From contig NZ_JANQBB010000006.1 in NCBI RefSeq assembly GCF_024721975.1, forward strand, positions 364,241 through 428,240: a stretch of 64,000 nucleotides of DNA, read 5' to 3'. The DNA comes from Paenibacillus endoradicis. GTDB lineage: Bacteria > Bacillota > Bacilli > Paenibacillales > Paenibacillaceae. The position numbers and the translations under genes are program-made. Each line of letters starts with the position of its first letter. The first letter of the stretch is position 1. Under the pieces are notes generated by a model, which was given only the letters and a program-made list of their open reading frames with translations, searched no databases and had not been told where the DNA came from. Shown here piece by piece: positions 46,310 through 55,268 of the stretch.

Positions 46310-47164
46310 TTATTGTGCTCGTTTTTCCATCTTCTCATAGAGAATTTTCAGATAATTTGCTATCACTCGTGATAATTGATTAGGTACTTCGACTAAACTC
46401 ATATGTGCCACACCTTCAAATGTATTCTCCAAAATATGAGGATAACCAAACGTTGAATCTGTAATGCCCTCACCCGTAATGGAAAATGTATCTAGTGGAG
46501 AAATAATATCATCTTCAGCTCCTGCAACTAAAAGAATAGGATAAGTCGCATTTGCCAGCACATGGCTACGATCAGGTCTTTGCATCATTCCTTCGAGTGT
46601 ACGAATAGCACCTGTTGCTGTCATTTCTAATCCAACAGTTATGATGTCATACACTTCCCCTTGCATTTTTCCAAGTTTAGAATCCATAAATAACTTTGGA
46701 ATAAGTTTCTTAACGTAATGATTTATGCCATTATCAGAAATATCATCAATATCTTGACGTCGCTTATCTTTCACTTCTTCTGTATCTGGCAGTGCAGTAG
46801 AATGGATCAATCCGAGACCCAATAGCTTGTCCCCATATTTATCTGCAAAAGCAAGCGTTACATATCCACCTAAGGAGTGGCCAAACATCACAACTTTATC
46901 GATTTCTAATTGCTCCATTAATTTATATATATCATCAGCCATAGCTTCCATTGAGTAAACGCCATTAGGAGTAGACGTGCCACCATGACCACGTAATTGT
47001 GGCATGATAATACGATACTTTTTACTTAACAGTGGGCAAACTTTATGCCAGTATTGAGAAGATCCACAGAAACCATGTAGTAGTATTACCGCTATCCCGC
47101 TACTCTCCCCGCATTCTTCATAGACCATATCGATACCGTTGACGCTTACCTTGTGCTTATTCAT
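46310..47164 (-). CDS. alpha/beta hydrolase
   Basis: A 284-residue alpha/beta-fold hydrolase. Oxyanion region HGFCGSSQYW, nucleophile elbow GHSLGGYV (Ser), acid in AGAEDDIISP (Asp) and His in EGVAHMSLVEVP give a complete triad. A lid region spans about 135-200. Similar proteins are esterases, lactonases or C-C hydrolases; the substrate cannot be told. AGGTAGG precedes the ATG. Confidence 0.88.
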   Translation of the reverse strand: MNKHKVSVNGIDMVYEECGESSGIAVILLHGFCGSSQYWHKVCPLLSKKYRIIMPQLRGHGGTSTPNGVYSMEAMADDIYKLMEQLEIDKVVMFGHSLGGYVTLAFADKYGDKLLGLGLIHSTALPDTEEVKDKRRQDIDDISDNGINHYVKKLIPKLFMDSKLGKMQGEVYDIITVGLEMTATGAIRTLEGMMQRPDRSHVLANATYPILLVAGAEDDIISPLDTFSITGEGITDSTFGYPHILENTFEGVAHMSLVEVPNQLSRVIANYLKILYEKMEKRAQ

Positions 47165-47317
47165 CGTAGAACACCTACCTTTACAAATTTAGTTTCAGCT
47201 CTATATTCTATTAAACTATTTCAGCTCTTTTTGAAACATTTGCTAATTTAAATTATTATTCCTTCATTAATATGCGGGTATAGTTATTATATTTTCGTTA
47301 TTAATTCATGAAAAAAT

Positions 47318-47343
47318 GTTTCAATACCAGATATATTGGTTAT
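47318..47343 (+). promoter_or_regulatory. sigma-B-type promoter before the DUF1328 gene
   Basis: GTTTCA (47318-47323), 14 bases, GGTTAT (47338-47343), 43 bp before the ATG; close to the Bacillus sigma-B consensus GTTTAA-N12-14-GGGTAT. Confidence 0.6.
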
Positions 47344-47385
47344 TACATATCATGCTTCAAAAGCCAAGAAAGAAAGGTGATTCTT

Positions 47386-47547
47386 ATGTTAGGATGGACT
47401 TTAATGTTTTTCTTTTTAGCAATTGTCGCCGCGATTTTTGGATTCCTTGGAATTGCATCTACACTGGCAAGTATAGCTAAAGTATTATTCATCATTTTCG
47501 TCGTACTATTTATTGCTTCACTTATTCTAGGTAGAAGACGAACGATG
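47386..47547 (+). CDS. DUF1328 family small membrane protein
   Basis: A 53-residue protein of two membrane helices (MLGWTLMFFFLAIVAAIFGF and FIIFVVLFIASLILG) ending in RRR. This is the DUF1328/YtjA type, common among stress-induced genes. The ATG at 47386 follows AGAAAGGTG; the longer frame upstream runs through the promoter. Followed closely by a general stress protein gene, probably in the same transcript. The stop triplet lies at 47548-47550. Confidence 0.85.
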
Positions 47548-47606
47548 TAACTTGACTTTCAGTCATAGCAAAATCTTATATTCACCAAATTTAAGGAGGA
47601 ATTACA

Positions 47607-48008
47607 ATGGAAAATTTAATTAATCTTGCAACTACAAAGGTACGTATCGTGAACAGTATTACTGAAGTCCAGGACCAAGTGAATATATTTCAACGTGAGG
47701 GGTACTTAAATGATAATATATTTGTACTCACACACGATAAAGACAGAACTTCACGTATTGTCGAGAAAACAGATGCAACAACAATTGGGATGGCTGAAGA
47801 AGGTTTTGGTACTACCATCGCCAATATGTTCCGTTCTACTGGAGATGAGCTACGTGCCAAAATGCGGTCACTTGGTATTTCCAAAGCCGATTCTGAACGC
47901 TTAGAAACTGAGATGGACCGTGATAAAGTTCTAGTTATTGCTTGGAGCGGTAAAGAATATATAGGGGAAGATTTTGACCCTTCTGTCTACTATTACACTT
48001 ATTATTAA
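47607..48008 (+). CDS. YflT/GSP17M-type general stress protein
   Basis: A 133-residue protein whose first 100 residues fit the heat-induced stress protein YflT domain (VRIVNSITEVQDQVNIFQREGY, NIFVLTHDKDR, SERLETEMDRDKVLVI). In B. subtilis these are sigma-B-dependent proteins of unknown mechanism. AAGGAGG precedes the ATG. It is placed between a sigma-B-type promoter and the rsbY gene. Confidence 0.87.
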   Translation: MENLINLATTKVRIVNSITEVQDQVNIFQREGYLNDNIFVLTHDKDRTSRIVEKTDATTIGMAEEGFGTTIANMFRSTGDELRAKMRSLGISKADSERLETEMDRDKVLVIAWSGKEYIGEDFDPSVYYYTYY

Positions 48009-48038
48009 TGCTCATATTGATCTTTTTCTAAATGAATC

Positions 48039-48070
48039 GAAAGACCTACTCATAAGGGTAGGTCTTTCGA
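48039..48070 (+). terminator. hairpin terminator after the YflT-like gene
   Basis: CGAAAGACCTAC and GTAGGTCTTTCG make a perfect 12-bp stem with an 8-base loop. The T-run is poor. Confidence 0.7.
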
Positions 48071-48114
48071 GTATGGTATAGTAAGATTGATATTTTAATG
48101 AAGGAGGTTTATCG

Positions 48115-49251
48115 ATGAGCATCATAATTGTTGACGACAATACTACCAATCAACTCATTATAAAGACAATATTGAACAAAGCTGGTTATACGGATTTGAA
48201 AATTGCCTCCTCCGCTAAAGAATTATTTCATATATTAGGCGTTCATTCTACCATTGTGAAAGAAAGAGAAGCCGAACTCATTCTTCTGGATTTGATGATG
48301 CCAGATATTGATGGAATAGAAGCATGTAGAACACTGCAGCAAGATGAACGTTTAAAAGATATTCCTATCATCTTCGTAACTGCAGTAGGAGATTCTAACA
48401 AAATGGCTGAAGCATTAGATGCCGGTGCTAGCGATTACGTCATGAAACCGATTAATAAGATGGAACTATTGGCTCGGATTCGTTCTGCTTTACGACTCAA
48501 GAAAGAAATAGATTGGCATAAAGAACGGGATCAACGTATGAAGAATAAACTTGAACTTGCTAAACAAGTGCAACTAAGTGTGCTAAGTAAAGCAATCAAC
48601 GATGAAAACATTGAAATTAGCGCAGTCTATCAGCCGTCTTCTGAACTTGCAGGAGATTTCTATGGATGGTATCGCATTGATAATCATCGCTATGGAATCA
48701 TACTATTAGATATGATGGGTCATGGTATTTCCGCATCTTTAGTATGTATGTACATCTCATCTATATTAAAAGATACCATTACTCGTATCTCTGACATGGA
48801 GCAAGTTATACACGAGCTCAATCGTTATATGAATCAGTTACATATGAAAGATGAATTAATAAATTACTATTTTACAGCTATATATATGGTCGTAGATACT
48901 AAGGAAAAAACTGTAGAATACGTCAATGCAGGTCACCCTCCTGGTGTTGTATTTGTAGATGACAGAATTGAATTACTTGAACACTGCTGCGGAGCAATTG
49001 GATTATTCAATTCTTTGAACGTTAACAAAGGATTATTACATTATGAAAACAGTATGGAGATCATATTATATACAGATGGATTAACTGACTCTATTGCAGA
49101 TGGTGCAGAGATTCCAATGGACAAGCTTATAAATTTAATGAGTAAAGAAAAGGATTTAGAACCAGCAGCACTTGTAGAGCAAATTATTCCTGAATGTAAT
49201 GAGAGTAATCAAAAAGATGATATTTGTTTAGTTAAACTTATTGTTAAGTAA
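48115..49251 (+). CDS. rsbY: RsbY-like response regulator/PP2C phosphatase
   Basis: A 378-residue protein: receiver domain (1-125) with phospho-acceptor Asp in LILLDLMMPDIDG, a coiled linker, and a SpoIIE/RsbU-type PP2C domain (about 165-378). Metal ligands appear in LAGDFYGW, LLDMMGHG, LYTDGLTD and QKDDICLV. It should dephosphorylate RsbV when activated by the hybrid kinase. REC-PP2C order plus the rsbK and rsbM genes nearby identify it with RsbY of the B. cereus group rather than RsbU or RsbP. GAAGGAGG precedes the ATG. Confidence 0.88.
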   Translation: MSIIIVDDNTTNQLIIKTILNKAGYTDLKIASSAKELFHILGVHSTIVKEREAELILLDLMMPDIDGIEACRTLQQDERLKDIPIIFVTAVGDSNKMAEALDAGASDYVMKPINKMELLARIRSALRLKKEIDWHKERDQRMKNKLELAKQVQLSVLSKAINDENIEISAVYQPSSELAGDFYGWYRIDNHRYGIILLDMMGHGISASLVCMYISSILKDTITRISDMEQVIHELNRYMNQLHMKDELINYYFTAIYMVVDTKEKTVEYVNAGHPPGVVFVDDRIELLEHCCGAIGLFNSLNVNKGLLHYENSMEIILYTDGLTDSIADGAEIPMDKLINLMSKEKDLEPAALVEQIIPECNESNQKDDICLVKLIVK

Positions 49252-49356
49252 CGTATAAAGCTTTCTTATACTTAATGATTAATTAAATGTTTCAAGTCCA
49301 AGGAATTGGTTTATACATTATTAATTAATTGATTTTGTATTAGGAGGTATGATGAT

Positions 49357-49884
49357 ATGAAGGTCATTCTATTAATCAGTTACCTAATAGTTGGTATTAT
49401 TAGCCCAATTCAATTGAACAATGTAATGCCTATAGCCGAGGCGGCTACAGTAGAATTAGCAGAGCAGAGTGCTATCAAGGTGATCAAACCCTCTCAAGAG
49501 ATCATTACACTAAATACGGTTAATAGTATTTCCCTATATGATGATGTTTCTACAGTCATCAATATATTAGGTGATCCAGAACAAATCAGTAGCGATTCAT
49601 ATTTTGTTGAATATGAGATGTACGAATATCCAAATATGACTATTAGCTTCATAGACGATACGATTGATAGCGTAGAAGTAGGTACTGACGCTTCTACCAT
49701 TACGCTGGATCAAGTAGAAATACCAGCAACTATTGAGGCACTGCAGTTAGCTCTAGGTGATCCAGACTATGTAGCAGAAGATGGCCTAGTTTATCAGCGA
49801 GATGAAGCCGTACTTAAACTTTTTATTGATCAAGATAATAAGCAGCTACAATCAATAGCTTTTTATCATATTGCATCAACTTAA
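49357..49884 (+). CDS. secreted protein of unknown function in the sigma-B locus
   Basis: A 175-residue protein with a signal peptide that ends near IAEAA. The mature part contains two copies of a short beta-rich motif with GDPE or GDPDYV (VINILGDPEQI and LQLALGDPDYV), resembling the paired modules seen in secreted Gram-positive domains of unknown role. It is rich in Asp, Glu, Ile and has no Cys. Upstream, GTTTCA with GGTTTA 13 bases later may be a weak sigma-B promoter. AGGAGG precedes the ATG. I do not recognise the family. Confidence 0.7.
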   Translation: MKVILLISYLIVGIISPIQLNNVMPIAEAATVELAEQSAIKVIKPSQEIITLNTVNSISLYDDVSTVINILGDPEQISSDSYFVEYEMYEYPNMTISFIDDTIDSVEVGTDASTITLDQVEIPATIEALQLALGDPDYVAEDGLVYQRDEAVLKLFIDQDNKQLQSIAFYHIAST

Positions 49885-49906
49885 AACATTAACAATTTGT
49901 ACCCTT

Positions 49907-49930
49907 GTTTCAAACTTATTTTATTGGTAT
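49907..49930 (+). promoter_or_regulatory. possible sigma-B-type promoter before rsbV
   Basis: GTTTCA (49907-49912), 12 bases, TGGTAT (49925-49930). The spacing is at the short end for sigma-B. Confidence 0.4.
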
Positions 49931-49964
49931 TATTTACTAAATTAAGAAGACCGGAGTGAATGCA

Positions 49965-50291
49965 ATGTCAGCTAAACAATTTCATATTGAACAAGAAGAA
50001 AATAATGAAGCATATATTTTACATGTAAGTGGAGATTTAGATCTTGCAGTTGTTCAGCAGTTCCGAGCTGTACTTGGGCCTATCGTGAAACAATCTGAAA
50101 AAGCATTAATTCTTAATTTGAAAAATCTAAACTATATTGATAGTACTGGAATTGGTATTATCGTATCTATCCTGAAAATTCGTGATGGATTGCATGCACC
50201 TTTTATTGTTCAAAACATTCCGGCACCTATTAAGCGACTATTTGATTTGACAGGTATATCTGGATATTTAACAGAAGGGACCGAAGTGTAA
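49965..50291 (+). CDS. rsbV: anti-sigma factor antagonist RsbV
   Basis: A 108-residue STAS-domain protein. The phosphorylation site is Ser60 in NYIDSTGIGIIVS. Unphosphorylated RsbV binds RsbW and frees sigma-B. The ATG at 49965 has GGAGTGA at good spacing; a GTG nine bases upstream lies within it. rsbW follows after two bases. Confidence 0.92.
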   Translation: MSAKQFHIEQEENNEAYILHVSGDLDLAVVQQFRAVLGPIVKQSEKALILNLKNLNYIDSTGIGIIVSILKIRDGLHAPFIVQNIPAPIKRLFDLTGISGYLTEGTEV

Positions 50292-50293
50292 GC

Positions 50294-50719
50294 ATGAAAG
50301 AAATCCGTTTACAAATTCCTGCCCTTGCCGATTACATTGATATTGTACGAGTATGCCTATTTGGTATTGCTTCAAAATTAAGCTTCTCTTACGAAGATAT
50401 TGAGGACATGAAAGTTGCTGTCTCAGAGGCTTGTAACAATGCCGTTCTTCATGGATCTAGAACATCGCAGCATCATAATATTGATATTTGTTTTGAAAGT
50501 CGAGAACATAGTCTGACTATCAAAATTAGTAATAAAGGGCATTCATTTAAACATGAAGATGCGTTAGAGAATGCATCCCCTCTTCCAGCAACGGATATTA
50601 GTGAATTACCTGTAGGTGGATTAGGAATTTATCTCATGCAAGCACTAATGGATGAAGTTACAGTTGAAACTACCGACAACATTACTCAAGTTACACTAGT
50701 TAAATTTCTAACAGCGTAA
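50294..50719 (+). CDS. RsbW-family anti-sigma factor kinase, copy 1
   Basis: A 141-residue GHKL-fold serine kinase/anti-sigma protein. N-box Glu45 and Asn49 are present (VSEACNNAVLHG), as is the glycine lid VGGLGIYLMQALMDEV. The G1-box Asp that normally holds the adenine is replaced by Asn80 (KISNKGHSF), whereas the second RsbW at 55758 keeps Asp. It may bind ATP poorly and act as a binding rather than phosphorylating partner. Coupled to rsbV; no sigma gene follows directly. Confidence 0.87.
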   Translation: MKEIRLQIPALADYIDIVRVCLFGIASKLSFSYEDIEDMKVAVSEACNNAVLHGSRTSQHHNIDICFESREHSLTIKISNKGHSFKHEDALENASPLPATDISELPVGGLGIYLMQALMDEVTVETTDNITQVTLVKFLTA

Positions 50720-50737
50720 ATAGTAAATAATCAATAT

Positions 50738-50786
50738 AAAAACAGGTCAAGACTGGGATATACGTATCCCGATCTTGACCTGTTTT
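50738..50786. terminator. bidirectional terminator between rsbW copy 1 and the YdeI-like gene
   Basis: AAAACAGGTCAAGA and TCTTGACCTGTTTT with inner GGGATA/TATCCC; converging genes on either side. Confidence 0.9.
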
Positions 50787-50803
50787 GCATCCCTTTGCAC
50801 ATC

Positions 50804-51373
50804 TTAATAATCTAGAAGGCGTCCATTATCATGCCATTGACCGTACATTTTATTTTCTTTAGTGTTTGTTATAAATTTGTCTAATTTAGTATTAAATAAA
50901 TCCAGCTCATTTTTATTGCTTTGAATCGTATCGATTCTAACTCTTTTATAAAGATCTGGAAATGCCAAAAAGTTCTCATATACTTGCCGTTCCTCTTGTA
51001 ATCTTTGCTCTATAACAGTATCTATTTTAAATGAATCTTGGTCCATATTAGGAAGTACCTTTCTTCCTTCATCACTCATTAACCCCAACTTCTCGAGGCG
51101 GCGTACACGTTCTTTATTCAATTCAGTCCAAGAGCTTTTTTTGCTTCTAGGAGACAGTCTTTGCGCCAGCCCAGTTTCAGATATTTTCTTTTTGACTCCA
51201 TCGATCCATCCAAAACATAAAGATTCCTCGACCGCATCCAAGTATAGCAAAGTATCTTGGTTTGGCGTCATACTAACTACGACCCAACAAAATTTTTCAG
51301 TCTTACTGTTCTCCTGTAGCCAATTCCTCAAATCTTCTCTCGATTTTACTGTAATAAGATTCTCAATCTCCAT
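50804..51373 (-). CDS. YdeI/OmpD-associated family protein
   Basis: A 189-residue protein with the family signature: SREDLRNWLQEN, LYLDAVEESLCFGWIDGVKKK, RLSPRSKKSSWTELNKERVRRLEKLGLM. The family is widespread and of unknown biochemical role. It sits inside the sigma-B locus on the opposite strand. The start has GAAAGGAG upstream. Confidence 0.85.
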   Translation of the reverse strand: MEIENLITVKSREDLRNWLQENSKTEKFCWVVVSMTPNQDTLLYLDAVEESLCFGWIDGVKKKISETGLAQRLSPRSKKSSWTELNKERVRRLEKLGLMSDEGRKVLPNMDQDSFKIDTVIEQRLQEERQVYENFLAFPDLYKRVRIDTIQSNKNELDLFNTKLDKFITNTKENKMYGQWHDNGRLLDY

Positions 51374-51501
51374 AGATATATTACAAGCTCCTTTCTATCG
51401 TTTTTAAGGATCCCTCAAAGTACACTTATACAGAAACATCAAAGCAGGGAAGCTACCATGTAGAGTGGAGAAGCGAAGCGTTCGCCCTGTAAGCTGATTT
51501 T

Positions 51502-52386
51502 CTACATAGAGAACTTGCGAAAGATCCGCTCACACGGAACGATATCTTCATATTGTGCTTTGTTGGCAGCAATAATTGACTCCATATTACCCAGTACCAA
51601 AAATCCATCCGAGGTTAAACTCTCATAAAATAAGTTATGAACACGGTGCTGCAGTTTAGTATCGAAATAGATCATAACATTTCTACATAAAATAATATGA
51701 AACTCATTAAATGTACTATCTGTTGCGAGATTATGCTGTGCAAACACGACTTTATTCATAATCTCTGGATGAAAAATGGCATATTCATCATCAGTAATAT
51801 AATAAGTTGAAAATTCTTTAGTTCCTCCAGCAAGCATGTAATTTTTCGTAAAGGTTTGCATTCTTTTCAATGAAAACTTACCTAATTTTGCTTGCTCTAT
51901 TACTTGTTCATTCATATCTGTCGCATATAGCTTTGTTTTGTGTAACAAATCTTCTTCCTCTAACAAAATGGCCATAGAGTAAACTTCTTCTCCAGTTGAA
52001 CAACCAGCATGCCAAATTCTAATCTCCGAATAATCTCTTATCATAGGAACGATTTTCTGCCTAAAAGCTAGAAAAAATGATGGATCTCGATACATCTCTG
52101 TTACACGAATAGAGAGATCATTAACTATTGTTTTTATAAATTCGGGTTCATACAGTACCTTTTCAAGCAAAGTAATCATATTAGGCAATTGTTCAATTTG
52201 CATTCGATTAATGATTCTTCTTCTTAACGATGATTGCAAATAATTGCGAAAATCAAACCCGTATGTCTGATATATACCTTCTAACAGTAGTCTTATTTCA
52301 ATATGCTCTAATTCAATAGATCTGTTTGGCTCTAAATTCAAACCAGTGTTACTTTTGTTGTGATCATCGTTGTAGTTTGTGTTCAA
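51502..52386 (-). CDS. rsbM: RsbM-like CheR-type methyltransferase
   Basis: About 294 residues. CheR N-terminal helices with SSLRRRIINRM, then a methyltransferase domain with EIRIWHAGCSTGEEVYSMAI and ILCRNVMIYFD. It overlaps the hybrid kinase stop by four bases if it starts at the TTG at 52386 (TTGA), with AGGTG upstream; an ATG 24 bases earlier is an alternative. In the B. cereus group RsbM methylates the kinase RsbK and dampens sigma-B activation. The tight coupling to the kinase gene, and the distance from chemoreceptors, support that role. Confidence 0.85.
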   Translation of the reverse strand: MNTNYNDDHNKSNTGLNLEPNRSIELEHIEIRLLLEGIYQTYGFDFRNYLQSSLRRRIINRMQIEQLPNMITLLEKVLYEPEFIKTIVNDLSIRVTEMYRDPSFFLAFRQKIVPMIRDYSEIRIWHAGCSTGEEVYSMAILLEEEDLLHKTKLYATDMNEQVIEQAKLGKFSLKRMQTFTKNYMLAGGTKEFSTYYITDDEYAIFHPEIMNKVVFAQHNLATDSTFNEFHIILCRNVMIYFDTKLQHRVHNLFYESLTSDGFLVLGNMESIIAANKAQYEDIVPCERIFRKFSM

Positions 52387-55139
52387 TGTCTCACCTGCTT
52401 CGTTAACCATACTGTCATTAATGAAAATAATTGATCCATATTGATTGGCTTGCTAATATAATCTGAAGCTCCCGCTTCTAGACAGCGATCTCGATCGCTC
52501 TTCATCGCTTTTGCAGTTAGAGCAATAATCGGAACATCTTGTAGCGTAGCATCCCCTCGAATAGCTCTCATCGTCTCAAACCCATCCATCAATGGCATCA
52601 TAATATCCATTAGAATAAGATCGAAGTTACTATCTTTTTGTAAAATTTCCATACACCGAATACCATTACCAGCTACAGTGACATCCACCCCTTTTCTTTC
52701 AAGTGCTTTCACTAATGCATATATATTACGCGCATCGTCTTCTACAACAAGAACTTTCTTATCAGTAAATAATGAATTCTCTTGATAAGTAATAATATGA
52801 TCTTCAACTTTCGTATCTTGTTCATCTGATGAAATAATAACGACCTGTGAATCGGTTGAAGCAGCAACTTCTTGATTACTGTTAGTTATCTGTTCAATTT
52901 TTGATTGACTCAAATTAGGTAAGTAAAGCGTAAAGGTACTACCTATACCAGGAGTACTGTCTAGTGTAATTTTACCACCTAACAATCTTGAAAATTCATT
53001 ACAGATGGATAACCCAAGTCCAGTACCGCCATATTGACGATTCGTCTCTCCGTCCACTTGCTGGAACGCTTCGAAGATTAATTGTTGCTTATCAATTGGA
53101 ATACCAATACCCGTATCACTAACTGAGATAGCTAGTACTTGTTCATTGCTATACAATGGTAATAATTGCTTTGCTAATGTTCGATCAGCAAGTCCAATTG
53201 TCAATTTCACTGTACCTTCATTCGTAAATTTGAAAGCATTAGACAATAGATTTTTCATAATTTGCTGTAATCGTTGACCATCCGTATGCCATGTATTTGG
53301 TAGATTATTGTCCGTCTGAATCTTAAATTGAATACCTTTCTTATCTGCAATCGGTTCAAAGCTAAGTTTGATCAACTCTGGTACTTCCGTTATATTGACC
53401 TCATCAATCGTTAATATGACTTTACCCGCTTCAATTTTAGATAAATCAAGAATATCGTCAATTAACTTAAGTAAATCATTTCCGGAAGAATGAATCACTT
53501 TAGCGTATCCCTCTTCGTCTATACTTAACGAGCTATTTTCATTATCAGCAAGTAACTGAGACAGGATTAAAATACTATTCAAAGGAGTTCTTAGTTCATG
53601 CGACATATTTGCTAGAAAATTCGTTTTATACTGCGAACTTTGTTTCAGTTTGGCTGAATATATTTCTAACTCTTGCTTCGCTTTTTCTAATTCTTTCGTT
53701 TTTTGTTCTGCAAATAAATTCTGCTCTTCCAAATGCTCCGTCGTCATACGCATTTCTTCTTGTTGCATTTGTAGTTCTTCTGATTGTGACTGTAATTCCT
53801 CTGTATGTGCTTGAAGCTCCTCCGTTAACACTTGAGATTCGCTTAGTAAGCGTTCAACTTCCATGCGCCCTGATACATTGTTAACCGCAATACCAAAATC
53901 CACTTCGATTTCTTCCAGTAATTTTAGATGCTGAGAACTGAATGGTTCTAATGAAGCGAATTCTACAACAGCCTCTACCTTGTTTTCATATTCTATCGGA
54001 ACAATCAAAATACTTTGGGGCGCAATCTGACCAAATGCTGTAGTTATCATTGCTGGATGATCTTGAGCACCATTCAATAGAAAAATTCGTTTCTCAACTG
54101 CACATTGCCCTATTAGCCCTTCACCCATCTTGAATTCATATTTCCCAACATTTTCATCAAGTCCAGCATAAGACGCGATATTAACTAACTTTTGCTGCTT
54201 ATCATTACCTTTACGTATATAGAAAACCCCATAAGTCGCATTAATCATCGGGGCTACTTTAGATAAGAAAGATTCGCCTAATGTTGTTAGATCATTAATA
54301 CCTTGGTTCATTGTTGCTACTTCGGCTACTTTTGTCTGAATCCAGTTTTTTATTTCCAAACTCGATAAGAGTTCATTCGTTGCCTCTCCCAAATCACGTA
54401 TTTCATCTCTTGTATTAACTTTAATTCTAGTCGTCAGGTCTCCACCAACAGAAGCAATTTCGGTAATTGTTTTAACTACTTGCTTAATCGTGTTGACAAT
54501 CGATCCCGACACAAAAGCAACAATCATAAATGCGATCACAGTAACGATTAGTAGCATGACATAAATTCCAATCGTTAATAGTTGGTTTCGATTTTCTAAT
54601 TCACTCACATGTGCTTTCGTAGATTGGATTTCTTTCGTATGCAGAGATTCAAACTTACTACGTAATTCATCAATATATTGTTTACCTATATCATTATTAA
54701 AAAACTCTACTAACTCTTCTGTTTTATTTTGTTTTTTTAATAGAATAGTAGGTTCACCTACTGTATCAATCCAATTTTGGATGGATAGCTTAATTTCTTC
54801 TAAATCACTTTGTGTACTCAAATTATCCGATAGATGGGTATATAAGCTGTTATATTGCGCTTGCCACTGTGATTTCCCCTCTTTATACGGATCTAGATAT
54901 ACTTCATCTCCCGTGAGTAGATAACCACGCTGTCCTGTTTCCATACTTAAAGTAGCATTCCGAACGGACGCTATTAAGTTATGAATTTCAATATCACGAC
55001 TAGTAATACTTTCTACTTCATCCTGCAAAGCTGAAATTCTATCGGTTACGATAACAATGGACACGCTTAAACAACATATTACAAGGATATATCCAATCGC
55101 AATTTTCATTCGTATATTTAATCTCAATCCCTTTAGCAT
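52383..55139 (-). CDS. rsbK: RsbK-like hybrid sensor histidine kinase
   Basis: About 918 residues. Membrane segment near 15-35, CHASE3 sensor (about 40-180, with METGQRGYLLTGDE), second membrane segment (about 185-210), HAMP, a GAF domain (about 290-430), a Gln/Glu-rich coiled coil, HisKA with NMSHELRTPLNS, HATPase with NLLSNAFKFTNEG and DTGIGIP, and a C-terminal receiver with LILMDIMMPLMDG. This order matches RsbK, which phosphorylates RsbY. The second of two tandem ATGs (55139) is best spaced from AAGGAG. Its signal is unknown. Confidence 0.88.
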   Translation of the reverse strand: MLKGLRLNIRMKIAIGYILVICCLSVSIVIVTDRISALQDEVESITSRDIEIHNLIASVRNATLSMETGQRGYLLTGDEVYLDPYKEGKSQWQAQYNSLYTHLSDNLSTQSDLEEIKLSIQNWIDTVGEPTILLKKQNKTEELVEFFNNDIGKQYIDELRSKFESLHTKEIQSTKAHVSELENRNQLLTIGIYVMLLIVTVIAFMIVAFVSGSIVNTIKQVVKTITEIASVGGDLTTRIKVNTRDEIRDLGEATNELLSSLEIKNWIQTKVAEVATMNQGINDLTTLGESFLSKVAPMINATYGVFYIRKGNDKQQKLVNIASYAGLDENVGKYEFKMGEGLIGQCAVEKRIFLLNGAQDHPAMITTAFGQIAPQSILIVPIEYENKVEAVVEFASLEPFSSQHLKLLEEIEVDFGIAVNNVSGRMEVERLLSESQVLTEELQAHTEELQSQSEELQMQQEEMRMTTEHLEEQNLFAEQKTKELEKAKQELEIYSAKLKQSSQYKTNFLANMSHELRTPLNSILILSQLLADNENSSLSIDEEGYAKVIHSSGNDLLKLIDDILDLSKIEAGKVILTIDEVNITEVPELIKLSFEPIADKKGIQFKIQTDNNLPNTWHTDGQRLQQIMKNLLSNAFKFTNEGTVKLTIGLADRTLAKQLLPLYSNEQVLAISVSDTGIGIPIDKQQLIFEAFQQVDGETNRQYGGTGLGLSICNEFSRLLGGKITLDSTPGIGSTFTLYLPNLSQSKIEQITNSNQEVAASTDSQVVIISSDEQDTKVEDHIITYQENSLFTDKKVLVVEDDARNIYALVKALERKGVDVTVAGNGIRCMEILQKDSNFDLILMDIMMPLMDGFETMRAIRGDATLQDVPIIALTAKAMKSDRDRCLEAGASDYISKPINMDQLFSLMTVWLTKQVRH

Positions 55140-55215
55140 CATAATCTCCTTTTCATTCTTTATAGATTTAATAGAATACATTAATTATAACATGACTTAA
55201 TTTTTGGATCTTTCT

Positions 55216-55241
55216 GATTCAAAATAGATGATCTTGGGTAA
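55216..55241 (+). promoter_or_regulatory. sigma-B-type promoter of the DUF948-rsbW-sigB operon
   Basis: GATTCA (55216-55221), 14 bases, GGGTAA (55236-55241), 27 bp before the DUF948 ATG. It would make sigB self-activating, as in Bacillus. Confidence 0.55.
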
Positions 55242-55268
55242 ATATTAAAAAAAGAGGATGTGATATAT

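Noticed and set aside
47276..47281. GGGTAT at 47276 as the sigma-B -10 of the DUF1328 gene
   Set aside because: There is no GTTT-like -35 at 12-15 bases; the GTTTCA-N14-GGTTAT pair further downstream fits better.
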